Under the pieces are notes generated by a model. That model made no database searches and was not told the origin of the DNA. It worked only from the letters and a program-made list of their open reading frames with translations. A stretch of 64,000 bases of DNA from Streptosporangium album (GTDB lineage: Bacteria; Actinomycetota; Actinomycetes; Streptosporangiales; Streptosporangiaceae), in the NCBI RefSeq assembly GCF_014203795.1, contig NZ_JACHJU010000001.1, positions 3,410,001 through 3,474,000 on the forward strand. The letters are read 5' to 3'. Shown here in pieces: positions 37,241-46,309 of this stretch (position 1 is its first letter; every line of letters starts with the position of its first letter). The position numbers and the translations under genes were made by a program.

Positions 37241-38095
37241 TCACTCGGCCGCCGCGACCTCGTCCGGTGCCTCGGCGTCGAGCCAGATCGGGCGCCAGCC
37301 GTCCAGCTCGTGAAAGCGGCGCAGCTCGGCGAGGCCGCTGAGCCAGCCCATCCACGCCGCGTAGGGCGGCCGGCCGGTGTCGAACCCGCTCTGCACGAAG
37401 GTGAGCCGGGTCCTGCCGCCGGACTCCTCCAGCTCCCAGGTGGTGACGCCGGAGGGGCCCCAGTCGACGGCCAGCGCGCGGCCGGGGTCCAGGTCGATGA
37501 TCTTCGCGGCGGGTCCCGCGTCGAGGCCGCCCACGGCGTAGCGCCCGCCGACGTGCGGTTCGATCCCGATGGGGGAGTTGAACCACAGGCTGACCTTCTC
37601 CGAGTCGACGAGTGAGTCGAACACCGCCTCGGACGAGGCGTCGATGACGAACTCGCTCTTCAGGTCCGGTGAGGTGAAGTCGGGCCTGGGGGTGAGCTCG
37701 CGGCCCTCAAGATGGTCGGCCAGATTGGCGATCGCCAGCGACCAGTACGTCTCCAGCACGCCGCGGACGCTGCTACCGGTGATCATCTCCTGGTAGTCGA
37801 AGTGGGACTGCGACAGCGTCAGGACGGTCGAGTCCGGGCCCTCCTCCTCAAGCCGGATCTCCACCGCGGTGTCCTCGCCGTCCAGCAGCCACGAGAAGCG
37901 CAGCGTCCGGTCGTCGACGTGCAGCGGGCGCTGGTGCGGCGCGTCTCCCTCGGGCACGTCGCGGCCCCAGAACGCGTAGCGGTGCGGCAGGTCGACCTCG
38001 GCGTGCTCGGCCAGCCAGGTCCGCAATGATCCGGCGTCGGTCAGGGCGTGGTGGACGGCCTTGATCGGTGCGGCCATGCGGGCGTGAAGCTTCAA
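37241..38095 (-). CDS. SRPBCC-domain protein (two AHSA1-like domains)
   Basis: A 284-residue protein built of two START/Bet v 1-like domains. The second (about 145-275) is clearer, with KSEFVIDASSEAVFDSLVDS, VSLWFNSPIG and GWRPIWLDAEAP at the end. A TTG start at 38095 overlaps the stop of the upstream ArsR-type gene (TTGA), which fixes the start. ArsR/SRPBCC pairs are a common two-gene unit; the SRPBCC partner binds a hydrophobic ligand or acts as a co-regulator. The ligand is unknown. Confidence 0.85.
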   Translation of the reverse strand: MKLHARMAAPIKAVHHALTDAGSLRTWLAEHAEVDLPHRYAFWGRDVPEGDAPHQRPLHVDDRTLRFSWLLDGEDTAVEIRLEEEGPDSTVLTLSQSHFDYQEMITGSSVRGVLETYWSLAIANLADHLEGRELTPRPDFTSPDLKSEFVIDASSEAVFDSLVDSEKVSLWFNSPIGIEPHVGGRYAVGGLDAGPAAKIIDLDPGRALAVDWGPSGVTTWELEESGGRTRLTFVQSGFDTGRPPYAAWMGWLSGLAELRRFHELDGWRPIWLDAEAPDEVAAAE

Positions 38096-38646
38096 CGGTT
38101 CTCTCCCTTGGGGTAGCAGGCCACGGCGAGTTTGAAGGCGTCGCCCTCCGCACCGCCGTAGCGGGTGAAAAGGTCCTGCAGCACGGACTGGAGCTCGCTG
38201 AGGAACTCCTGGCGGCGCTCCGGTGACACGTGGATCTCGCCGGACACGCCCACCGAGGGCAGTTCGGGCGCTGTCCGGTCGAGCGCGGCGATGTCGGCCT
38301 GGACCTCCTCCATGAGGTCGAGCAGGTAACCGAGGCTCATCTCGTCCTGCGCCTTGCGCAGGCCGAGCCGGCCGACGAGGCGGGGCGACATCCAGTAGGC
38401 GCGGGCACTCGCCTGGTAGACGCCCTCGTGGATCCCCCGTACCTTGCGCTCCGACACCTGGTCCACCAGCCCCGCGTCCACCAGGCGTTTCACGTGGTAG
38501 TAGACCCGCTGGGAGGTCTGGCCGAGCAGGGCCGCCACCTCGGTGCACGACCGGGGTTCGGCGAGCTGTCGCAGCACCTCGATGCGCTGGGGCTTGAGCA
38601 GGGCTTCCGCCTGCTCGATCTCTTCTAGGTACAGGACGTCTCTCAT
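38092..38646 (-). CDS. ArsR/HTH_5-type transcriptional regulator
   Basis: A 184-residue winged-helix protein. The HTH (about 12-75) reads LLKPQRIEVLRQLAEPRSCT, EVAALLGQTSQRVYYHVKRL and VDAGLVDQVSE. A helical C-terminal half follows. It is the first gene of a two-gene operon with the SRPBCC protein and probably autoregulates. The spacer upstream (38647-38700) is AT-rich and holds its promoter. Confidence 0.9.
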   Translation of the reverse strand: MRDVLYLEEIEQAEALLKPQRIEVLRQLAEPRSCTEVAALLGQTSQRVYYHVKRLVDAGLVDQVSERKVRGIHEGVYQASARAYWMSPRLVGRLGLRKAQDEMSLGYLLDLMEEVQADIAALDRTAPELPSVGVSGEIHVSPERRQEFLSELQSVLQDLFTRYGGAEGDAFKLAVACYPKGENR

Positions 38647-38847
38647 CGCAAAATCAATTTTTTATATTCAACATAGTTTTGTCAATAGGGCGCGCTCTCC
38701 CTCGGGGATCGGCCGCCGCCGGTACGCCCACCGGGTGAAGGCCGGGCCTCCCGGCGCGGGGGAGGACGGCCGGGCGTCTCTCCGGGACCGGGGAGTGGTG
38801 GCCACCCCCGGTTAGGTCTCCGATCCGTCATTCATTATGGTCCGAAC

Positions 38848-40248
38848 ATGAGCACTCACTATGACGTCGTCGTCCTCGGTGCGGGCCCGGGCGGCTACGT
38901 GGCCGCCATCCGAGCCGCGCAGCTGGGACTCAGCACCGCGATCGTTGAGGAACGTTACTGGGGTGGCGTCTGCCTCAATGTGGGATGTATCCCCTCAAAA
39001 GCGCTGTTGCGCAATGCCGAACTCGCCCACCTGTTCACGCACGAGGCCAAGACGTACGGCATCCGCGTCGAGGGCCAGGTCACCTTCGACTACGGCGAGG
39101 CCTTCAAGCGCAGCCGCAAGGTCGCCGACGGGCGCGTCAAGGGCGTGCACTACCTGATGAAGAAGAACGGCATCACCGAGTACGACGGCCGGGGCACCTT
39201 CACCGACGCCAACACGCTCCAGGTGGCCGGCCGGGACGGCGGCACGGAGACGGTGACGTTCGACCACTGCATCATCGCGGCGGGCGCGACCACGAAGCTG
39301 CTGCCGGGGACGTCGCTGACCGAGCGGGTCGTGACGTACGAGGAGCAGATCCTGAGCGAGAAGCTCCCCGACAGCATCGTCATCGCGGGGGCGGGCGCGA
39401 TCGGGGTCGAGTTCGCCTACGTGCTGCACAACTACGGCGTCAAGGTGACGATCGTGGAGTTCCTCGACCGCATCGTCCCCCTGGAGGACGAGGAGGTCTC
39501 GGCCGAGCTGGCGCGGCGCTACAAGCGGCTCGGCATCGAGGTGCTGACCTCGACCCGTGTGGAGTCCATCGACGACTCCGGCGAGCGGGTGCGGGTGACG
39601 GTCTCCCGCGATGGAGGGCAACAGGTCCTCGAGGCCGACAAGGTCATGCAGGCGATCGGCTTCCAGCCCCGCGTGGAGGGCTACGGCCTGGAGCGCACCG
39701 GGGTGGCCCTGACCGGCCGCGGCGCCATCGACATCGACGGCCGGGGCCGTACGAACGTGCCGCACATCTTCGCCATCGGCGACGTGACCGCCAAGCTGAT
39801 GCTCGCGCACGCGGCCGAGTCCATGGGGATCATCGCCGCGGAGACCATCGCGGGCGCGGAGACGATGGAGCTCGACTATGTGATGATCCCGCGGGCGACG
39901 TACTGCCAGCCCCAGATCGCGAGCTTCGGCTTCACCGAGGCGCAGGCCCGCGAGCTGGGCTATGACGTGAAGGTGGCCAAGTTCCCGTTCACCGCCAACG
40001 GCAAGGCCCACGGCCTGGGCGACGTCACGGGGTTCGTCAAGATCCTCAGTGACGGTGAGCACGGAGAGCTGATCGGCGCCCATCTGATCGGACCCGAGGT
40101 CACCGAGCTGCTGCCCGAGCTGACGTTGGCCCAGCAGTGGGACCTGACGGTCCATGAGGTGGCGCGTAACGTGCACGCCCACCCCACGCTGGGTGAGGCG
40201 GTCAAGGAGGCGATCCACGGCCTGGCGGGTCACATGATCAACATGTGA
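38848..40248 (+). CDS. lpdA: Dihydrolipoyl dehydrogenase
   Basis: A 466-residue flavoprotein disulfide reductase, the E3 component of 2-oxoacid dehydrogenase complexes. The FAD motif [20 protein letters not shown], the redox pair C42/C47 ([13 protein letters not shown]), the NAD motif [20 protein letters not shown] and the C-terminal active-site HAHPTLGEA are all present. It stands alone, not with E1/E2 genes, so it probably serves several complexes. Confidence 0.96.
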   Translation: MSTHYDVVVLGAGPGGYVAAIRAAQLGLSTAIVEERYWGGVCLNVGCIPSKALLRNAELAHLFTHEAKTYGIRVEGQVTFDYGEAFKRSRKVADGRVKGVHYLMKKNGITEYDGRGTFTDANTLQVAGRDGGTETVTFDHCIIAAGATTKLLPGTSLTERVVTYEEQILSEKLPDSIVIAGAGAIGVEFAYVLHNYGVKVTIVEFLDRIVPLEDEEVSAELARRYKRLGIEVLTSTRVESIDDSGERVRVTVSRDGGQQVLEADKVMQAIGFQPRVEGYGLERTGVALTGRGAIDIDGRGRTNVPHIFAIGDVTAKLMLAHAAESMGIIAAETIAGAETMELDYVMIPRATYCQPQIASFGFTEAQARELGYDVKVAKFPFTANGKAHGLGDVTGFVKILSDGEHGELIGAHLIGPEVTELLPELTLAQQWDLTVHEVARNVHAHPTLGEAVKEAIHGLAGHMINM

Positions 40249-40272
40249 CCCGGTCCGGCCGGCGGGCACGGG

Positions 40273-40731
40273 TCAGGGATCCGTGTTCCGCCTGGCCGGG
40301 GTCCGCCGGTCCGCCTCGTCGGCGAGTTGATCCTCCACGATCGCGCACCAGCGATGCCGGCGCGCCAGATCACGGTCCGTTCCCCGGCCGAGGTAGGTGA
40401 GCGGGCCGGGATCGGCCACCTGGATCTCGTGGAAGCCGAGACGGTCGTAGAAGGCCCTGGCCGGGGTGTTGACGGTGACCATGCCGAGATGTACGGCCGA
40501 TACCCCCTTGTGGTGCAGCGCGTCGAGGAAGGCGTTCATCAGCGCACGGCCGTGGCCCCTGCGCCGGTGGTCCGGGAGCAGGTCGATGTGCAGATGCGCC
40601 GGGTAGGCGGCCAGGTCGGGGTAGATGTGCCGGGAGTCGCCGCCGTCGTGCGCGGTCCGCACGCAGATGTCGTAGAGCGCGGCGCGGTCGTCGGGACGGT
40701 ACGGCCGGACAGTGGTCATGGAGGCAGTCAT
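40273..40731 (-). CDS. GNAT acetyltransferase with an internal deletion
   Basis: A 152-residue GNAT protein starting at ATG 40731. The start MTTVRPYRPDDRAALYDICV and the acetyl-CoA site HLHIDLLPDHRRRGHGRALM are clear. Related actinobacterial proteins of about 210-220 residues have roughly 60 more residues between SRHIYPD and YPAHLH, covering the central beta strands. Here SRHIYPDLAAYPAHLH joins them in frame. The acetyl-CoA loop remains but the acceptor side is missing, so activity is doubtful. Confidence 0.75.
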   Translation of the reverse strand: MTASMTTVRPYRPDDRAALYDICVRTAHDGGDSRHIYPDLAAYPAHLHIDLLPDHRRRGHGRALMNAFLDALHHKGVSAVHLGMVTVNTPARAFYDRLGFHEIQVADPGPLTYLGRGTDRDLARRHRWCAIVEDQLADEADRRTPARRNTDP

Positions 40732-40836
40732 GCCTTTCGTGGGAGCGCTCTCACAAGTTTTTCGGCAGGACGGGTGCCCCCTGGGCGGAGACGCCGGCCT
40801 TCCCGGACCTCGTGCCGGCGCACTAGCCTGCACGGC

Positions 40837-41328
40837 ATGATCGAGGTGGAACTCCGGGGCTGGCGACCCGATGACGCGCCGATCCTGCTCGACGCGTTCA
40901 GCTCTCCGGACATGGCGCAGCAGGCGGCGCGGCGGATCGACACGCAGAGGGCGGCGCTGGAGTGGATGGGGGTGTGGGGGTTCCGGGAGGACGCCCAGGC
41001 CTTCGCCGTGGTGGTGGACGGTCAGGTCGTGGGGAACGTCGCGGTGAGCAACATCGACGCGCACGACACCGGCTGGGTGTCCTACTGGACGTCACCGCAC
41101 GCCAGAGGGCGTGGAGTGGCCGTGGCCGCAGTACGGCTGCTGACGGACTGGGCGTTCCGGGAGCGGGGGCTGTTCCGTCTCGAGCTGGGGCACCGGCTCA
41201 ACAATCCGGCCTCCTGCGCGGTGGCGACCAGGGCCGGCTTCCTGACCGAGGGGGTCGAGCGGGCCAAGCTGAGCTACGAGGGCGAGCGATACGACGTGGA
41301 GCGGCACGCCCGCCTGGCCACCGACTGA
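40837..41328 (+). CDS. GNAT acetyltransferase (RimJ/RimL type)
   Basis: A 163-residue N-acetyltransferase of the Acetyltransf_3 group starting at ATG 40837. It shows ELRGWRPDDAPILLDAFSSP, the acetyl-CoA binding segment SPHARGRGVAVAAVRLL and the C-terminal HRLNNPASCAVATRAGF with the conserved asparagine. The substrate is unknown; relatives modify ribosomal proteins or small amines. It is divergent from the deleted GNAT gene. Confidence 0.9.
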   Translation: MIEVELRGWRPDDAPILLDAFSSPDMAQQAARRIDTQRAALEWMGVWGFREDAQAFAVVVDGQVVGNVAVSNIDAHDTGWVSYWTSPHARGRGVAVAAVRLLTDWAFRERGLFRLELGHRLNNPASCAVATRAGFLTEGVERAKLSYEGERYDVERHARLATD

Positions 41329-41413
41329 TCCGCCGGGCGGAACGCGGAGGCGGTGGAGGGGGTGCGGGCCGGTCAGAGCGCCTCTGGCCCGCCGGGCGGG
41401 CACGGAAGGGGGG

Positions 41414-41767
41414 TCAGAGTGCCTTGAGCCCCGCGAGCACATCGCGGAGCACGCTCTCCTGGGGGAGGGCGACGACGGCGGGGATCCGCACAGTGATCAT
41501 TCCAGACTCCCGCAGGTCGCCGAGGAGAACGCGGAGCACGCCGACCGGCATGCCGGTCTCCGATGCCAGCTCGGCGACCGAGACCGGCATGCGGCAGGCA
41601 TTCATGATCGCTAAGTGTTCGGGCGGCAGGTCGTGGGGCGGGGTTCTGACCGTCCCCACGAGGGCGATCAGGTCGAACGGAGCTCCCGCGGTCCGGGTCC
41701 GGCCGCGGGTGAGCGTATAGGGGCGGACGATGGGGCCGGCGTCCTGGTCGAGCCAGCGTTCGGTCAT
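41414..41767 (-). CDS. DUF742 protein (conservon component CvnC-like)
   Basis: A 117-residue protein of the DUF742 family. It has the N-terminal IVRPYTLTRGRTR segment, LEHLAIM-like helix (PPEHLAIMNACRMPVSVAEL) and a winged-helix-like end MPVGVLRVLLGDLRESGMI. Its ATG overlaps the stop of the kinase gene. In actinomycete conservons the order is kinase, roadblock protein, DUF742 protein, Ras-like GTPase; here DUF742 follows the kinase directly and neither of the other two is found. Confidence 0.9.
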   Translation of the reverse strand: MTERWLDQDAGPIVRPYTLTRGRTRTAGAPFDLIALVGTVRTPPHDLPPEHLAIMNACRMPVSVAELASETGMPVGVLRVLLGDLRESGMITVRIPAVVALPQESVLRDVLAGLKAL

Positions 41768-43821
41768 CGCGTCCCGCCCTCCTGTTCCGCACGGCGCCAT
41801 CCGTCGCGGAACGACGTCATCACGCTGCCCGTGACCGGGGCCGGCTGCGGCGCCTCGGCCGGTACGGCCCGCCGCTCGGGCACGGCCTGCCGTACACGCT
41901 TGGGAAGCCCGCTGCCGGTGGCGATCCACTCGACCTCGGCCGAGTGGGTGACCTGCGGCTCGGGTGCCTGGACCACCAGCTCGCCCGGCAGGAGGACGAT
42001 CGCCGTGGTGCCGCCGAAGGGGGAGGGGCGCAGCGACACGCGGATGTCGTGCCGGGCGGCGAGCTGCGTCACGACGAACAGGCCGAGCCGGTCACTGCCC
42101 GCCAGGTCGAACTGCGGGGGGCCGGCCAGCAGCTCGTTGAGCCGGGCCATCTCGGTCGAGGTGATGCCGAGTCCACGGTCCTCCACCTCGATGACGTAGC
42201 CCCTGGCCACCATCTCGCCGTGGACGTTCACCATCGTGTGCGGGGGCGAGAACACGGCGGCGTTCTCCACCAGCTCGGCCACGAGGTGGATGACGTCGGT
42301 CACGACCGTGCCGGCCAGGCAGGGGCCCCGGGGCACGTTCACCGTCACGCGCTGGTAGTCCTCCACCTCCTCGACGGCGGCGCGGACCACGTCGTAGATC
42401 GTGACGGGTGTCCGCCAGCCCCGCCCGGGGACCGCGCCGGACAGGATGATCAGTCCCTCGGAGTGGCGTCGCATGCGGGTGGTCAGGTGGTCGAGGCCGA
42501 ACAGGTCGTCGAGGGTCTCCGGGTCGCTGGCCCGCTGTTCCATCGCCTCGAGCATGGTGAGCTGGCGGTGCAGGAGCGACTGGCTGCGCCTGGCCAGGTT
42601 CACGAAGACCTTGTTGACGCTCTTGCGCATCTGGGCCTGGCCGGCGGCCGCCTCGACGGCGGTCCGCTGGACGGAGGTGAACGCCCTGCCGACGTTCACG
42701 ATCTCGGTGATGGTGCCGTAGTTCAGCTCCTCGGCCTCGGAGCAGACGTCCTCGCCCCGGTGGAGCCGCTCGACGACGTCCGGCAGCCGTTCGTTCGCCA
42801 GGTGGAGGGCTACCTGCTCCAGGCCGACGAGCTCGGCGCTCATCCGGCGGCCGAACCGCACCGAGATGAAGATGGACACCGCGACCGCGAGCAGGCCGAG
42901 CCCGCCGGCGACGCCGATCCGGACCAGGATGCCGGTGGCGAGCGTCTCGGACCGTTCGGTGATGCCCTTGCTGACGTCTCCGCCGAACGTGTCGAAGGTG
43001 TCGGAGAGCTTCGCCGCGACCGTCGCCCAGGAGGGGTTCGGCCTGTCCGCGGTGGCGACGGCGTCTTCGATCCGCTCGAACGAGGCGTAGGCGGCGGAGC
43101 CCTGCAGACTCCGGTAGAGCCTCTGGAACTCCTCGTCGAACAGGTCGAACCCCATGGAGTAGAGCAGCCTGCGGCCGGTGACGAGCTCACCGAACCTGGT
43201 ACGTTCCTCGATGCTCATGCTGCCCTCGGCCACGGCACCGGCGATCAGTGCGGCCTGCTGGCTGAGCATCTCCCGGCTGCGCCCCACCAGGACGACGGCG
43301 CGGGTCTGGTCGGTCTGGCTGCTGTCCGAATACGTCGGGATCTTGTCGTAGACCTTGAAGGCCGACTCGATCATCGTGGCGTAGCCGTCGAGGGTCTGTA
43401 TCCGGTCGGCGGTGCGGGCGTCCACCCCGTTCCGCACCTCGGCCAGCCGTTCCGTTGCGCTCATCAACTGGTGCAGGCGGTTCCACACGGCCGGGGTCGT
43501 GCCGCCCTGGAGCAGGGAGGCCTTCCGCTCCAGCTCCGCTCGCGCGGTGTTCGTCCGGACCCGCTGGGCGCCGAGTTCGGCGCGCGAGGCGGTGGGGTCG
43601 CCCAGGACGGACAGGGACAGCAGCCGTTCGTGCTGGAGCGCGGTGGTCAGCGCCCGGGTGGGGACGATGCCGTGCTCGTAACCATCGCGGGCCCGGAGCA
43701 GTTCCTTGCCGCCCTGAAAGGTAAGGGATGCCGCAAATGCCCAAATTGCCACAAGGGAGACAATTGGCACCAATAGGAGGGTGAAGATTTTGACCCTGAT
43801 CGCGTGTCTGCGGCCCGCCAT
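41764..43821 (-). CDS. NIT-domain membrane sensor histidine kinase (conservon CvnA-like)
   Basis: A 685-residue sensor starting at ATG 43821 (MAGRRHAIRVKIFTLLLVPI). After the first membrane helix a nitrate/nitrite-sensing type (NIT) helical domain spans about 40-280. A second helix follows (VRIGVAGGLGLLAVAVSIFI), then a HAMP-like linker and a HATPase domain (about 470-600) with the N-box HLVAELVENAAVFSPP and G-box segments EDRGLGI and GSDRLGLFVV. A typical phosphoacceptor helix is hard to see, as in other CvnA proteins. The Pro-rich C-terminus ends beside the DUF742 gene. Confidence 0.9.
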   Translation of the reverse strand: MAGRRHAIRVKIFTLLLVPIVSLVAIWAFAASLTFQGGKELLRARDGYEHGIVPTRALTTALQHERLLSLSVLGDPTASRAELGAQRVRTNTARAELERKASLLQGGTTPAVWNRLHQLMSATERLAEVRNGVDARTADRIQTLDGYATMIESAFKVYDKIPTYSDSSQTDQTRAVVLVGRSREMLSQQAALIAGAVAEGSMSIEERTRFGELVTGRRLLYSMGFDLFDEEFQRLYRSLQGSAAYASFERIEDAVATADRPNPSWATVAAKLSDTFDTFGGDVSKGITERSETLATGILVRIGVAGGLGLLAVAVSIFISVRFGRRMSAELVGLEQVALHLANERLPDVVERLHRGEDVCSEAEELNYGTITEIVNVGRAFTSVQRTAVEAAAGQAQMRKSVNKVFVNLARRSQSLLHRQLTMLEAMEQRASDPETLDDLFGLDHLTTRMRRHSEGLIILSGAVPGRGWRTPVTIYDVVRAAVEEVEDYQRVTVNVPRGPCLAGTVVTDVIHLVAELVENAAVFSPPHTMVNVHGEMVARGYVIEVEDRGLGITSTEMARLNELLAGPPQFDLAGSDRLGLFVVTQLAARHDIRVSLRPSPFGGTTAIVLLPGELVVQAPEPQVTHSAEVEWIATGSGLPKRVRQAVPERRAVPAEAPQPAPVTGSVMTSFRDGWRRAEQEGGTR

Positions 43822-44005
43822 CGTACCTCGCACTACGGATATGTGCGTTAACAGTGGCGAAACCCTAGCAACCTGGGACATCCGCGACCAGAGATGTGAG
43901 CGATTCATATCAAGAAACGATTTATAGCTTTTGAGTAACCACCAACCGCCGTCTCTCCGGGCACGTCTTCCTCGTGGGGGGCACCCGCCAGGAGGGAAGG
44001 CGCCC

Positions 44006-44332
44006 ATGGGGACGATCGCGGAACTGGTCGGGCCGGAAATGGGCCGTGCGGCGCGGGCGGCGGTGACCCGTGGCGACGAACTGGAGCGGTCGGGCGCCGT
44101 GCAACTGGTCAGGTTCAGCCCGTCGCTGGTCACGGCGGAGGTGGACGACGGCGCCGCGCACGTGGAGCTCCGGGCCGTCGACGGGGTGATGCACTGGCGC
44201 TGCACCTGCGCCGAGGGCAGGGACGGAGCGTTCTGCGCCCACTGTGTGGCGACGGTCCGGTCCCTCACGAGAAGAGGGGAGGAGAGGGCCTCGCGGAGGG
44301 GGCCCGTGCGAGCGGTTGACGATATTGTCTAG
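44006..44332 (+). CDS. SWIM zinc-finger protein
   Basis: A 108-residue protein starting at ATG 44006 with an RBS (AGGAGGG) 9-10 bases upstream; an upstream ATG in frame at 43931 is less likely. The SWIM motif CxCx(n)CxH is CTCAEGRDGAFCAHC at about residues 72-86. The N-terminal half is a beta-rich region that usually precedes SWIM. It is a short, stand-alone member; DNA or protein binding is the expected role. Confidence 0.8.
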   Translation: MGTIAELVGPEMGRAARAAVTRGDELERSGAVQLVRFSPSLVTAEVDDGAAHVELRAVDGVMHWRCTCAEGRDGAFCAHCVATVRSLTRRGEERASRRGPVRAVDDIV

Positions 44333-44343
44333 TTGTCAGACAA
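44333..44343. promoter_or_regulatory. GntR (FadR-type) operator
   Basis: TTGTCAGACAA is a perfect 11-bp palindrome and matches the TNGTCNNACNA-like core of FadR-subfamily GntR operators. Just upstream, ATTGTCT pairs with the AGACAAT of the same site. It overlaps the 5' end of the EamA gene, whose operon partner is an FCD-type GntR regulator, so autoregulation is likely. Confidence 0.65.
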
Positions 44344-44350
44344 TCAAACG

Positions 44351-45223
44351 ATGAAGCTCGCCGTCGTCGCAGCCGCCGTGCTCTGGGGCACCGCCGGCAC
44401 CGCCGGACTGCTCGTCGCCGGTGTCGATCCCGTCTCCCTGGCCGCCGCCCGTCTGGTGATCGGCGGCCTGGTGATCGCGGTCGCCACCGGGCCGGCCATC
44501 AGGTCCCTGCCGCGCAAGGGCCTGCTCCTGCCGGCCGCGGTGGCCGTGGCCGCCTACCAGCTCTGCTTCTTCGCCTCGGTCGGCCGGACCGGGGTGGCCG
44601 TCGGCACCGTGGTCGCCATCGGCAGCGGTCCCGTCTTCACCGGCCTGCTCTCCTGGCTGCTCGACCGGGTGCCCCCCACCCGGCGCTGGGCCGGGGCGAC
44701 CGCGGTGGCGATCACGGGCTGCGCCGCGCTGATCGGCGGGGGAGGTGAGGCACGGCTGGACGGGATCCTGCTCGCGCTGCTCGGCGGCCTGCTCTACGCG
44801 TTCTACGCGGTGACGGCGGCCCGGATGATCGGCGCGGGGGCTCCCTCCGACGCGGTGATGGGCGCGATGTTCGGCGGGGCCGGGATCGTGATGCTCCCCG
44901 TCCTGCTGTGGACGGGCACCGCCTGGCTCGCCGGTCCGCGCGGCCTGCTCACCGCCCTCTACCTCGGCTGCGCCACCACCGCGCTGGCCTACATCCTCTA
45001 CGGCAGGGGCCTGCGCACCACCCCCGTCGCGACCGCCGCCACCCTCGCCCTGGCCGAGCCCGCGGTGGCCGCGCTACTCGGTGTCGTGGTGCTCGGCGAA
45101 CGGCTCACGCCCACCTCGGTCGCGGGACTGGCGCTGCTGGGCGCGAGCCTGGCCGTGGTGGCCCTCCCCGAACGCCGCCGGAGCCGCCGGGCCGCGGCCG
45201 CGGCAATAGAGTCATCGGCGTGA
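44351..45223 (+). CDS. EamA-family drug/metabolite transporter
   Basis: About 290 residues, ten predicted helices in two EamA repeats (VLWGTAGTAGLLVAGVDPVS; LYLGCATTALAYILYGRGLR). The ATG at 44351 is preferred over an in-frame TTG at 44333, because the TTG lies inside the GntR operator. The stop overlaps the downstream GntR gene (GTGA), so both are co-translated. The substrate is unknown; the regulator ligand is probably the exported metabolite. Confidence 0.9.
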   Translation: MKLAVVAAAVLWGTAGTAGLLVAGVDPVSLAAARLVIGGLVIAVATGPAIRSLPRKGLLLPAAVAVAAYQLCFFASVGRTGVAVGTVVAIGSGPVFTGLLSWLLDRVPPTRRWAGATAVAITGCAALIGGGGEARLDGILLALLGGLLYAFYAVTAARMIGAGAPSDAVMGAMFGGAGIVMLPVLLWTGTAWLAGPRGLLTALYLGCATTALAYILYGRGLRTTPVATAATLALAEPAVAALLGVVVLGERLTPTSVAGLALLGASLAVVALPERRRSRRAAAAAIESSA

Positions 45224-45843
45224 CCACTCCGCTCCGCCCGCTCTCCGCCGTCAACGCCCTCGCCGACGCCCTGCGCCGCCGGGTGCTCTCCGGCGAGATG
45301 GCCCCGGGCACCTCGCTGCCGGAACAGGAGCTCTCCGCCCAGTACGGCGTGGCCCGGCCGACCGTGCGAGAGGCGCTGGCCGTCCTCGTGAACGAGGGCC
45401 TGCTCAGGCGCGAACGGCACCGCAGCGCCCAGGTGGCCGAGGTGACCCCGGCCGATCTGGACGACCTCATGTTCGTACGGCGCCCGCTGGAGGACCTCAT
45501 GGCCACCACCCTGGCCGGACGGCGGGTCGAGGAGGCCGACGGGGTGCTGGCGCGGATGGCCGCGCTGCCGGCTGACGCCCCCTGGTCCGACGCGGTCGCC
45601 GAGCACATGGCGCTGCACCAGGCGTTGATCGTCGCGGTCGGCAGCCCCCGCCTGGAGCGGCTCTACGCCACGCTGGCCGCCGAGACCCGCCTCGGCCTGG
45701 TGCGGCTGCGGACCGTCTACACCGACAGGGAGGTGCTGGTCGCCGAGCACCGGGACCTGCTCGACGCGATCGGCCAGGGGCCGGTCGAGACCGCGAGGCG
45801 GGCCGTCGCCGCCCATCTGGACCACGGCTGGGGCACAGGCTGA
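45220..45843 (+). CDS. GntR-family regulator with FCD domain
   Basis: A 207-residue regulator starting at GTG 45220. The winged helix (about 8-75) reads ALADALRRRVLSGEMAPGTS, LPEQELSAQYGVARPTVREA. The all-helical FCD ligand-binding domain follows, with AEHMALHQALIVAVGSPRL, AEHRDLLDAI and a final AHLDHGWG supplying the metal/ligand histidines. It should bind TTGTCAGACAA at 44333 and control the EamA transporter operon. Confidence 0.92.
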   Translation: MTTPLRPLSAVNALADALRRRVLSGEMAPGTSLPEQELSAQYGVARPTVREALAVLVNEGLLRRERHRSAQVAEVTPADLDDLMFVRRPLEDLMATTLAGRRVEEADGVLARMAALPADAPWSDAVAEHMALHQALIVAVGSPRLERLYATLAAETRLGLVRLRTVYTDREVLVAEHRDLLDAIGQGPVETARRAVAAHLDHGWGTG

Positions 45844-45958
45844 CGGTCCCCGTGGGCCGGGGGGCCGTGCGGATTCCCGGCCGACCCCGGTCATATTGGT
45901 CGTCGAACTTGCACGCTTCTCTTGCACCCGAGGCCCTCAAGTGGTCACAATCGCGGCC

Positions 45959-46309
45959 ATGCACGGCAATTCAGTGCCGGACTCCTACGTGTATGTCACC
46001 GAAGAGGGCGTGGCCCGCCACTACGCGGACGGCAGCGTCGACGCCCTCGCGTGGGAGGACGTCGTCGAGGTGCGCGTAGGAGGTGACCCGGACTCGGACA
46101 TTCTGTACGTACTTCTCGATCGTGACGGTCAGGGGTGCGTGGTGCCCGAGTCGGCCACGGACACCGCCTTCCTCGCCCGCCTCCGCTACCTTCCGGACTT
46201 CGACCTCGACAGGCTGGGAGAGGTCGTGGGTGCCGCCTGCGGCGACTACGTCGTCGTCTGGCGCAGCCCCGAGCCTCCCTCTGCTCTGCCGAATTTCGAA
46301 TACGACTAA
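45959..46309 (+). CDS. Hypothetical protein
   Basis: A 116-residue acidic protein from ATG 45959 (MHGNSVPDSYVYVTEEGVAR). It is beta-rich with DALAWEDVVEVRVGGDPDSD, LYVLLDRDGQGCVVPE and ends SALPNFEYD. This arrangement resembles small PH-like or immunity-type actinobacterial proteins, but no family is assigned. No signal peptide. It is followed by a long promoter region for the polysaccharide locus. Confidence 0.65.
   Translation: MHGNSVPDSYVYVTEEGVARHYADGSVDALAWEDVVEVRVGGDPDSDILYVLLDRDGQGCVVPESATDTAFLARLRYLPDFDLDRLGEVVGAACGDYVVVWRSPEPPSALPNFEYD

Noticed and set aside
37241..38548. Upstream extension of the SRPBCC frame to 38548
   Set aside because: The extra part is antisense-like and overlaps the ArsR-type gene; the TTG at 38095 overlapping its stop is the logical start.
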